In this document: in pieces, positions 43,617-50,616 of the stretch | Position numbering within the stretch: position 1 is the stretch's first letter | Layout of the letters: each line of letters starts with the position of its first letter | Source of the DNA: Blastococcus sp. CPCC 205250 | Lineage (GTDB): Bacteria; Actinomycetota; Actinomycetes; Mycobacteriales; Geodermatophilaceae | Reading direction: 5' to 3' | Assembly: GCF_019799925.1 (NCBI RefSeq) | Contig: NZ_JABGCG010000002.1 | Location: 62,001 to 126,000 of the forward strand | Length of the DNA: 64,000 nt | Made by a program: the position numbers and the translations under genes | The notes under the pieces: model-generated | What the model was told of the DNA's origin: nothing | What the model saw: the letters and a program-made list of their open reading frames with translations, nothing else | Database searches by the model: none

Positions 43617-44446
43617 CCTCTCGCTCCCTGCGCACCGACCGCTGGCTGACCCTCGACGGGACGACGAACACCCGTGACCTGGGCGGACTGCCCACCGTGG
43701 ACGGCGGGACGACGCGGTCCGGGCGGGTCCTGCGCAGCGACAACCTGCAGACCCTCAGCGGGGACGACGTCCGTCGGCTGGTGCGCGAGCTGGGGCTGCG
43801 GGAGGTCATCGACCTGCGCAGCGTCGCGGAGGTGCTGATGGAGGGCCGGGGGCCGCTGCGCGACGTGCCGGAGGTGACCCACCGGCACTTCAGCCTGCTG
43901 CCCGAGCGCGGCCACCACACCGACGTCTTCGCCGTCGAGGACGCCGAGGTGCCCGAGCTGCCGGGCGGCTGGCTGGAGTCGCTGCTGCCGCGGCAGGTCG
44001 GCGAGCAGGACCAGGGCGAGCCGCCGGCCGTGCGCTCCTACCTCGGCTACCTCGAGCACCGGCCGGAGAACGTGGTCGGGGCGCTGCGCGCGCTGGTGGC
44101 CGCCGAGGGCGCGTCGGTGGTGCACTGCGCGGCCGGCAAGGACCGCACCGGCGTCATCGTCGCCTTCGCGCTGGCCGTGGCCGGCGTACCGCACGAGGAG
44201 ATCGTGGCCGACTACGCCATGACCGCCGACGTCATCGACGCCCTGGTGGCCAAGCTCGCGACCTCCCCGACCTACGCGGAGGACATGGAGAAGCGCGACG
44301 TCGCCCTGCACACCCCGCGCGCGGAGACCATGGAGCGCGTGCTGGCCTGGCTGGACGAGCGCCACGGCGGGCCGGCCGGCTGGCTGACGGCGCACGGGTT
44401 CGGGCCCGAGGAGCAGGCCGCGCTCCGCGCGCGGCTGCGGGACTGA
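43613..44446 (+). CDS. Tyrosine-protein phosphatase (PTP-like, Y_phosphatase3 family)
   Basis: A 277-residue phosphatase. The P-loop HCAAGKDRTG carries the catalytic Cys and Arg, and the N-terminal NTRDLGGLPTVDGG and LRSDNLQTLSGDD stretches are those of MptpB/IphP-type enzymes. It dephosphorylates proteins or phosphoinositides. No signal peptide is seen. It forms a two-gene operon with the upstream protein. Confidence 0.9.
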   Translation: MTSRSLRTDRWLTLDGTTNTRDLGGLPTVDGGTTRSGRVLRSDNLQTLSGDDVRRLVRELGLREVIDLRSVAEVLMEGRGPLRDVPEVTHRHFSLLPERGHHTDVFAVEDAEVPELPGGWLESLLPRQVGEQDQGEPPAVRSYLGYLEHRPENVVGALRALVAAEGASVVHCAAGKDRTGVIVAFALAVAGVPHEEIVADYAMTADVIDALVAKLATSPTYAEDMEKRDVALHTPRAETMERVLAWLDERHGGPAGWLTAHGFGPEEQAALRARLRD

Positions 44447-44455
44447 GGGAGCGCC

Positions 44456-45928
44456 TCAGGCGCCGCGGCGATCGGCGAGGGCCGCGCGCAGCAGCTCGTC
44501 GGCCTGCCCCCACTCGCCGGAGTGCACGGCCACCCCGACGGCGGTGCCGACGCGCACGGGCCGGCGGGCGAGGCGGAACGGCTCGGTGAAGCAGGCGCGG
44601 ACGCGGACCAGCACGGCCTCGGCGTCCCCGGGGCTGCTCAGCCCGGGGAGGACCACGGCGAACTCGTCGGCACCCAGCCGGGCCACGGTGTCGGCCGGGC
44701 GGACGGCCGCACGCAGCCGGGCGGCCACCTGGCGCAGGAGCTCGTCGCCGGCCTGCGCGCCGTGCTCGGCGTTCACCGCGGCGAAGCCGTCGAGGTCGCA
44801 GCAGAGGACCCCGACGTGCTGGTCGGCGCGGACGGTCGTCAGTGCCGTCTCCAGCCGTGAGCGCAGCAGCTCGCGGTTGGGCAGCCCGGTCAGGGAGTCG
44901 TGCGTGGCCTGGTGCCGCAGCGCGTCGGCCAGGCGCACCCGGTCCAGCGCGACGGCCACCTGGTCGGCCACGGCGCCGAGCCGGCCGAGGTGCTCCCCCT
45001 CCAGGCCCGCCGGTTCCCGCCCGGCCGGCCAGCTCGCGGTGACCACGCCGAGGAAGGCCCCGCCGCAGACCAGCGGCACGGCGAGGGCGTCGGTGATGCC
45101 GCCGGCGCCGAGCAGGTCGCGCACGGCAGGGCTGCACGTCTCCCACCGCAGCACCCGCGGCGTGCGGTCGGTGAGCATGCCCACGAGCTCCGGGGTGTCC
45201 TCGGCGTAGAGCTCCAGCGGGAGCGGATCGGCCGAGCCGCTGCCGGCGACGGCGCGCAGCCGCCCGGCCCCGGTCTCCCACAGCAGCAGCGTCGCCCGGT
45301 CGCACCCGACGACACCGGGCAGGACGTCGGCGGCCTCGACGCAGACCGCGGGCGCGTCCGGCGCGGCGGCGAGGGCGGAGCCCAGCGCGAGCAGTGCCTC
45401 GGCGCGGGCGGCCTCGCGGCGCGCCTCCTCGCCGGCGGCGGAGCGCTCGAGGACGGCGGCGGCCAGCCCGGCGTGGGCGAGCAGCGTGCCCGCGGCCCCG
45501 GCGAGCGCGTCGGGGTCACCTCCCTCCTCGGGACCGCTCCCGGGCAGGGCGGCCAGCCGGCCGTGCCAGCGCCGGCCCGAGACGACGTCGACCACGACGG
45601 CCCCGGGTGCGGGGACGCCGCCGGACACCAGGACGGCGGCGAGCCCGGCGACCTGCTCCGCCGGGATGCCGACCGCCCGGGACAGCAGACCCTCGGTGCC
45701 CGGGCGCGTGACGGCGATGAGCAGCGCCGCTCCGGGCAGCGCCCGGGCCGCGGACTCCAGCAGGCCGGTCAGGGCCTCGGCGGACTCGGCGCCCGACGAC
45801 AGCCCCGCCGCCGCAGCCTCCAGTGCGGCGAGCCGGGCGGTCGCCGTCCCGCCCGGCTCGGCGACCGGCGGGGTGGTGCCGCGCCGGCGTGCCGGCCGCA
45901 GCCGTCCGCCGCGCTCGGGAGTCCTCAC
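44456..45928 (-). CDS. GAF-GGDEF protein with a GADEF active-site motif
   Basis: A 490-residue protein with one recognisable GAF-like sensor (about 170-320, after an N-terminal region of unclear fold) and a C-terminal GGDEF domain (HDSLTGLPNRELLRSRL onward). The active-site loop reads GADEF (nt 44660-44674) in place of GGDEF. The RxxD inhibitory site (RPAD) sits five residues before it, and the Mg-binding CCDLDGF is kept. It may be a diguanylate cyclase with changed activity or a GTP/c-di-GMP sensor. No EAL domain. GTG at 45928 follows a GGGAACAG stretch; longer frames upstream are unlikely. Confidence 0.85.
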   Translation of the reverse strand: MRTPERGGRLRPARRRGTTPPVAEPGGTATARLAALEAAAAGLSSGAESAEALTGLLESAARALPGAALLIAVTRPGTEGLLSRAVGIPAEQVAGLAAVLVSGGVPAPGAVVVDVVSGRRWHGRLAALPGSGPEEGGDPDALAGAAGTLLAHAGLAAAVLERSAAGEEARREAARAEALLALGSALAAAPDAPAVCVEAADVLPGVVGCDRATLLLWETGAGRLRAVAGSGSADPLPLELYAEDTPELVGMLTDRTPRVLRWETCSPAVRDLLGAGGITDALAVPLVCGGAFLGVVTASWPAGREPAGLEGEHLGRLGAVADQVAVALDRVRLADALRHQATHDSLTGLPNRELLRSRLETALTTVRADQHVGVLCCDLDGFAAVNAEHGAQAGDELLRQVAARLRAAVRPADTVARLGADEFAVVLPGLSSPGDAEAVLVRVRACFTEPFRLARRPVRVGTAVGVAVHSGEWGQADELLRAALADRRGA

Positions 45929-46034
45929 CTGTTCCCGATCGGCAGGTCGCGCCCCTCGGTTGAGCGGGACCGCCCCGTGCGAGGGAGACCGGAGGGGGTT
46001 GACGGACCCGGGACACCGGCGTATCACGGTCCTA

Positions 46035-46049
46035 TACCCCCAGGGGGTA
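46035..46049. promoter_or_regulatory. CsoR-like operator TACCCCC-N-GGGGGTA
   Basis: A perfect 7-bp inverted repeat with a single central A, of the form bound by CsoR/FrmR-family repressors (copper, formaldehyde or persulfide sensing). It lies 28 bp upstream of the DUF4396 ATG. No CsoR gene is seen in the window. Confidence 0.65.
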
Positions 46050-46077
46050 CCTGACAGGACAGCAGAGGAGGCGGACC

Positions 46078-46572
46078 ATGCACCACACCCACACGGCCGC
46101 GGGGACCGCGCACCCGACGGGCGCGCGGAGCCGGCAGCCCGCGAGCTGGCGGGACGCCGTCCAGGCCACGCTGCACTGCCTGACCGGGTGCGCGATCGGC
46201 GAGGTCCTCGGCATGGTGATCGGCACGTCGCTCGGCTGGTCCGCCGGCGCGACGATCGCCCTCGCCGTGACACTGGCCTTCGTCTTCGGCTACGCGCTGA
46301 CGATCCGCGGGGTGCTGCGCGCCGGCCTGCCCCTGCGCGCCGCGCTCCGGGTGGCCCTCGCGGCCGACACGGTCTCGATCGCGGTCATGGAACTGGTCGA
46401 CAACGGCGTCATGGTCGCGGTGCCGGGCGCGATGGAGGCCGGCCTGGCGAGCGCCCTGTTCTGGGGGGCGCTGGCGTTCGCGCTGGCCGTGGCGTTCGTC
46501 GTCACCACCCCGATCAACCGCTGGCTGATGAGCCGCGGCAGGGGTCACGCCGTGGTCCACGCGATGCACTGA
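46078..46572 (+). CDS. DUF4396-domain membrane protein
   Basis: A 164-residue membrane protein with a His-containing N-terminus (MHHTHTAAGTAHPTG), then four hydrophobic segments. The first carries TLHCLTGCAIGEVLGMVIG with two Cys near the membrane, and a later one reads AADTVSIAVMELVDNGVM. This is the DUF4396 pattern; the function is unknown. The CsoR-like site upstream and the Cys/His content suggest a link to copper or another soft metal (inference). GAGGAGG precedes the ATG. Confidence 0.85.
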   Translation: MHHTHTAAGTAHPTGARSRQPASWRDAVQATLHCLTGCAIGEVLGMVIGTSLGWSAGATIALAVTLAFVFGYALTIRGVLRAGLPLRAALRVALAADTVSIAVMELVDNGVMVAVPGAMEAGLASALFWGALAFALAVAFVVTTPINRWLMSRGRGHAVVHAMH

Positions 46573-46599
46573 GGGCGCACACCCGCCCCGGAAACGGCA

Positions 46600-46633
46600 G
46601 CGACCCCGGCCTCCGGGAGGAGGGCGGGGTCGC
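46600..46633. terminator. Bidirectional hairpin between convergent genes
   Basis: Stem GCGACCCCG / CGGGGTCGC with an inner CCTCC/GGAGG stem. It lies 28 nt after the DUF4396 stop and 21 nt after the stop of the small leftward gene. Confidence 0.7.
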
Positions 46634-46654
46634 GCGTGGTGGTGGTGCGGGTGC

Positions 46655-46786
46655 TCAGCGGCTGTTCGCGATGGTCAGCAGCTCGTCGCGCAGGGCGGGG
46701 CTCGGAGCACGGAAGGCCGCACGCTCCACAGCCCGGCGGGTACGCGAGGCCTGCCGACGCTGACGCCAGGTGGACACGGTGCTCAT
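46655..46786 (-). CDS. Small basic protein, 43 residues
   Basis: ATG at 46786 with GGAGAGC upstream. The product starts MSTVSTWRQRRQASRTRRAV and ends PALRDELLTIANSR: a basic N-terminal helix followed by a short acidic helix. The gene has its own AT-rich upstream region (46800-46860), unusual at this GC level, and a shared terminator. Small proteins of this look recur in actinobacteria, but I know no function. Candidate roles are nucleic-acid binding or a regulatory peptide. Confidence 0.7.
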   Translation of the reverse strand: MSTVSTWRQRRQASRTRRAVERAAFRAPSPALRDELLTIANSR

Positions 46787-46916
46787 GCTGCTCTCCGGGG
46801 ATGTCGTCGTTGTCCTGACACCCATAGTAAAGCAGGCAGGAGCAAGGTTATTCCGAAGGATCGCAGGCGTGTCGCTGCCCGTCCCTACGGAAGTTCACCC
46901 CTCCGGGGGGTGTCGG

Positions 46917-48602
46917 TCACCCGCCGGACAGCGCGGCGCGCGCCGCCGTCCGCGCCGCGGCCGGGTCGGCAGCGGCCAGGGCCGCCTCCGCGGCGCGCCG
47001 GCAGGCGTCGGTGGACACGGTGGCCAGCCGCGCGCCCACGCCCGCGACCGACGACGCGGCACACGACAGCGAGGTCACGCCGAGACCCACGAGGACGCAG
47101 GCCAGCAGCGGGTCGGCGGCCGCCTCCCCGCACACCCCGACGGGCCGGCCGGCCCGGAGCCCGGCCTCCGCGGTGTGCCGGACGAGCGCCAGCAGGGCCG
47201 GCTGCCACGGGTCGGTCAGGTCGGCCAGCTCGCCGGAGAGCCGGTCGGCCGCCAGCGCGTACTGGGACAGGTCGTTGGTCCCGAGCGACAGGAAGTCGAC
47301 GTGGCGCAGCAACCGGTCGGCCAGCAGGGCCGCCGAGGGCACCTCCACCATCACCCCCGGGACGAGGCCGCGGGCGCGGACCCGGGCCGCGAAGTCGGCG
47401 GCCTCGGCCTCGGTGGCCACCATCGGCGCCATCACCCACGGCACCTCCCCGGTGCGGCGCGACGCCTCGGCGATCGCGTCGAGCTGCCGGTCCAGCAGCC
47501 CCGGGTCGCGGCGGGCCACCCGCAGGCCCCGGACCCCCAGCGCCGGGTTGGCCTCGGCCGGCGGGGTGGCGAAGGCCAGCGGCTTGTCCGATCCGGCGTC
47601 CAGCGTGCGGACGACGACCCGCCGCCCGGCACAGGCGGCGAGGACCTCGGCGTAGCCGTCGGCCTGCTCGGCCACCGAGGGCTCCTCCGCGCGGCCGAGG
47701 AAGGCGAGCTCGGTGCGCAGCAGCCCCACGCCCTCGGCGGCCGCGTCCAGGGCGAGACGGGCCCCGGCGCCGTCCTGCACGTTGGCCAGCAGCGCCACCG
47801 CGACGCCGTCCCGGGTCGCCGCCGGCCCGCGGTAGGCGGCGAGCGCGGCCGCGACCTCCCGGGCCTCGGTCACGCGGGCCTGCGCCACCTGCTCGTCCGG
47901 GGCGACCGTGACGGTCCCGTGCTCGCCGTCGACCAGGACCGTCGCACCGGCGGGGACGTCGTCCAGTCCGGCGACGGCGACGACGCAGGGCAGGCCGAGC
48001 TGGCGGGCGATGATCGCCGTGTGGCTGGTGGCGCCACCCTGGGAGGTCGCCAGCCCGAGCACCCGGGCGGGGTCCAGGCCGGCGGTGTCGGCGGGCGCGA
48101 GGTCGTCGGCGAGCAGCACCGACGGCACCTCCGGCGCCGGGACACCCGGCTCCCCCTGCCCGGTCAGCTCCGCCACGATCCGGTCGCGGACGTCGCGGAC
48201 GTCGGTGACCCGCTCGGCCATGACGCCGCCGAGACCGGCGAAGAGGTCGACGAACTGCTGGGCCGCCGCCACGGTGGCGACGGCGGCCGGCGAGCCGGCG
48301 TCGATGCGCTGCTCGACGGCCGCCAGCAGCCCGCGGTCGCGCGCGAGGCCGGCGGTCGCCGCGAGCACCTCGGCGCTGGCGCCGGTCGCCGCCCCGGCCC
48401 GGGCGGTCAGCCGGTCGGCGACCAGGCCGGCGGCCGCCGCGAAGCGCTCCTTCTCCCGCGGGCGGGCCTCCTCGGCCACCGGCTCACCCGGGCCGTCGGG
48501 CAGCCGGACCACACCGGACGGCCGCACCACCGGACCCCAGGCGACCCCGGGCACCACCGGGGTGCCGGACAGCACGACGCGGGCGGGGGCGGGAGACGAC
48601 AT
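46917..48602 (-). CDS. ptsI: Phosphoenolpyruvate-protein phosphotransferase (PTS enzyme I)
   Basis: A 561-residue enzyme I, normal length. It takes phosphate from PEP on His194 (GGATSHTAIIAR) and passes it to HPr. The PEP-binding barrel shows LLRTELAFLGR, MVEVPSAALL, SLGTNDLSQYAL and CGEAAAD. ATG at 48602 was chosen; the frame stays open far upstream, as usual at this GC, but only this start fits the family N-terminus. It is divergent from fruR, which places it in the fructose locus, and shares the control region 48603-48789. Confidence 0.95.
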   Translation of the reverse strand: MSSPAPARVVLSGTPVVPGVAWGPVVRPSGVVRLPDGPGEPVAEEARPREKERFAAAAGLVADRLTARAGAATGASAEVLAATAGLARDRGLLAAVEQRIDAGSPAAVATVAAAQQFVDLFAGLGGVMAERVTDVRDVRDRIVAELTGQGEPGVPAPEVPSVLLADDLAPADTAGLDPARVLGLATSQGGATSHTAIIARQLGLPCVVAVAGLDDVPAGATVLVDGEHGTVTVAPDEQVAQARVTEAREVAAALAAYRGPAATRDGVAVALLANVQDGAGARLALDAAAEGVGLLRTELAFLGRAEEPSVAEQADGYAEVLAACAGRRVVVRTLDAGSDKPLAFATPPAEANPALGVRGLRVARRDPGLLDRQLDAIAEASRRTGEVPWVMAPMVATEAEAADFAARVRARGLVPGVMVEVPSAALLADRLLRHVDFLSLGTNDLSQYALAADRLSGELADLTDPWQPALLALVRHTAEAGLRAGRPVGVCGEAAADPLLACVLVGLGVTSLSCAASSVAGVGARLATVSTDACRRAAEAALAAADPAAARTAARAALSGG

Positions 48603-48693
48603 CGGGACCTCGCTGGGGGACGGACGGGCGGGGACGGGCGCGGAGGCGGGACGGCCGTCGGCCCGCTGTCGGTGACCAGACTCACGAACGAGT

Positions 48694-48723
48694 GTTGACT
48701 TGTCAACGGAACCAACGTAGAAC
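48694..48723 (+). promoter_or_regulatory. Promoter of the fruR-fruK-fruA operon with overlapping palindrome
   Basis: TTGACT (48695-48700) and TAGAAC (48718-48723) are 17 nt apart, a good sigma70-type pair for the rightward operon. The -35 is embedded in the palindrome GTTGAC-TT-GTCAAC (48694-48707), which also gives TTGACA on the other strand for ptsI. The following AT-rich stretch, rich in AAC and ACCAAC repeats, could hold DeoR-family sites. Confidence 0.6.
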
Positions 48724-48748
48724 AACACCAACGCAAACAAGAAACCAC

Positions 48749-48760
48749 ATGTCCGGACAT
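48749..48760. promoter_or_regulatory. Palindrome ATGTCCGGACAT ahead of fruR
   Basis: A 12-bp perfect palindrome 29 bp upstream of the fruR GTG, downstream of the predicted promoter: an operator position suited to repression. Confidence 0.4.
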
Positions 48761-48789
48761 CCCGGCCGCTGTGGAGCGAGGAGCGCGCG

Positions 48790-49557
48790 GTGTACGCGGA
48801 GGAGCGGCAGCAGACGATCGCCGGCCTCGTGGCCGACCGCGGTCGCGTCGCGGTGACCGCGCTCGCCGACGAGTTCGGCGTCACGACCGAGACGATCCGC
48901 CGGGACCTCGCGGTGCTCGAGCGCACCGGGGCCCTGCGCCGCGTGCACGGCGGCGCGGTACCGGCCGGGGCGCTCACCCTGGCCGAGACCGCGCTCGGCG
49001 AGCGGACCGCGACGCGCCACGAGCAGAAGCGCAAAATCGCCGCGGCCGCGCTCGACCTGCTGCCCGACACCGACGGCAGCCTGCTGCTCGACGGCGGCAG
49101 CACCACCGCCGCGCTCGCCGAGCTGCTCCCGCCCGACCGGCGGCTGTTCGTGGCCACCAACTCCGTGCCGATCGCCGCCCGCCTCTCGACGGCGCCGGGG
49201 CTGACCCTGCACCTGCTCGGCGGGCGCGTCCGCGGCATCACCCAGTGCGCCGTCGGCGAGACCCCGGTCCGGGCGCTGGGCGACCTGCGGCTGGACGTGG
49301 CGTTCCTCGGGGCGAACGGCGTCACCGCCGGGCACGGCTGCACCACGCCGGACGAGGCCGAGGCCTCCGTCAAGCGGGCGATGGTCCGCGCCGCGCAGCG
49401 TGTGGTCGTGCTGGCCGACAGCAGCAAGCTGGGCCGCGAGCACCTGGTCCGGTTCGCCACGGCCGACGACGTCGACGTGCTGGTCACCGACGACGGGGCC
49501 GACCCGGCCGTCGTCGAGGCCCTGGAGGCCGGCGGCGTCGAGGTCGTGGTCGCGTGA
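48790..49557 (+). CDS. fruR: DeoR-family regulator of the fructose PTS
   Basis: A 255-residue repressor with a DeoR helix-turn-helix at residues 5-60 (RQQTIAGLVADRG, VTALADEFGVTTETIRRDL, GALRRVHGGAV) and the DeoR sugar-phosphate sensor domain (DGGSTTAALAELL, ADSSKLG). The likely inducer is fructose-1-phosphate or fructose-1,6-bisphosphate. GTG at 48790. It is the first gene of fruR-fruK-fruA-ptsH, with a GTGA overlap to fruK. Confidence 0.92.
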   Translation: MYAEERQQTIAGLVADRGRVAVTALADEFGVTTETIRRDLAVLERTGALRRVHGGAVPAGALTLAETALGERTATRHEQKRKIAAAALDLLPDTDGSLLLDGGSTTAALAELLPPDRRLFVATNSVPIAARLSTAPGLTLHLLGGRVRGITQCAVGETPVRALGDLRLDVAFLGANGVTAGHGCTTPDEAEASVKRAMVRAAQRVVVLADSSKLGREHLVRFATADDVDVLVTDDGADPAVVEALEAGGVEVVVA

Positions 49558-50597
49558 GCCGGGTCCTGCACCACCACGGCGGCGGGCGGGTCGTCACCCT
49601 GACCGCCAACCCCAGCCTGGACCGCACCCTCGTCCTGCCCGGCGCCCTCGAGCGTGGCGCGGTCGTACGGCTGGGGGCCAGCTCGACCGAGCCGGGCGGC
49701 AAGGGCGTCAACGTCGCCCGCGCCGTTGCCGCCGCCGGGGGCGAGGTGGTCACGGTGCTGCCCGCGTCGCTCGACGACCCGATCGTGGCCGCGCTGCACC
49801 GGCTGGGCCTGCCCCTGGCCACGGTCGACGTGGCCGGCGCGGTGCGCACCAACTACAGCCTCACCGAGCCCGACGGCACGACGACCAAGCTCAACGAGCC
49901 CGGCACCCCGCTGGACGCGCCGACCCGGGCCGCCCTCACCGACGCGCTGCTGCGCGCCGCCACGGGCGCGGCCTGGGTGGTCCTGGCCGGCTCGCTGCCA
50001 CCGGGGACCCCGGTCGACTGGTACGCCGAGCTCGTCCGCGCGCTGCGCCCGACGGGTGCGCGGATCGCCGTCGACACCTCCGAGGCCCCGCTGCTGGCGC
50101 TGCTGGCCGCCGGGCCCGCGTCGGCGCCGGACCTGCTCAAGCCCAACGCCGAGGAGCTGGCCCAGGTCGCCGGCACCGACGAGGCCGCGCTCACCGCCGA
50201 CCCGCTGGCCCTGCGGGCCGCCGTCGACGGGCTGCACGCCGGCGGGGTCGCCGAGGTGCTCCTCACCCTGGGCGCCGACGGCGCCCTGCTGTCGACCGCG
50301 GCGGGGGAGCGGTACACCGCCCGCCCGCCGCGGATCGCCGTGCGCAGCACGGTCGGTGCCGGGGACTGCAGTCTCGCCGGGCACCTGCTGGCCGACCTGG
50401 CCGGCGCACCCCCGGTGGAGCGGCTGCGCCGCGCGGTGGCCTCCGGTGCCGCCGCGGCCGGCCTGCCCGGCTCCGCCGTCCCCACCCCGGCGCAGGTCGA
50501 CAGCGTCGCCGCCTCCGTCGTCGCCGGCCCGCTCTCCCCCGCAGAGCCGGCCCCCTCCGCAGCTCCCGTCGCGCCCGCCGGTCGCGACGTCCTCTGA
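49554..50597 (+). CDS. fruK: 1-phosphofructokinase
   Basis: A 347-residue PfkB-family kinase, which converts fructose-1-phosphate to fructose-1,6-bisphosphate. The N-terminal VTLTANPSLDRTL, the GGKGVNVAR substrate loop and the catalytic GAGD (STVGAGDCSLAG) identify it. It has about 30 extra residues at the C-terminus that are Ala/Pro-rich. GTG at 49554 overlaps the fruR stop. Confidence 0.94.
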   Translation: MSRVLHHHGGGRVVTLTANPSLDRTLVLPGALERGAVVRLGASSTEPGGKGVNVARAVAAAGGEVVTVLPASLDDPIVAALHRLGLPLATVDVAGAVRTNYSLTEPDGTTTKLNEPGTPLDAPTRAALTDALLRAATGAAWVVLAGSLPPGTPVDWYAELVRALRPTGARIAVDTSEAPLLALLAAGPASAPDLLKPNAEELAQVAGTDEAALTADPLALRAAVDGLHAGGVAEVLLTLGADGALLSTAAGERYTARPPRIAVRSTVGAGDCSLAGHLLADLAGAPPVERLRRAVASGAAAAGLPGSAVPTPAQVDSVAASVVAGPLSPAEPAPSAAPVAPAGRDVL

Positions 50598-50616
50598 CGA
50601 ACCCCGGAGTGTCCGC

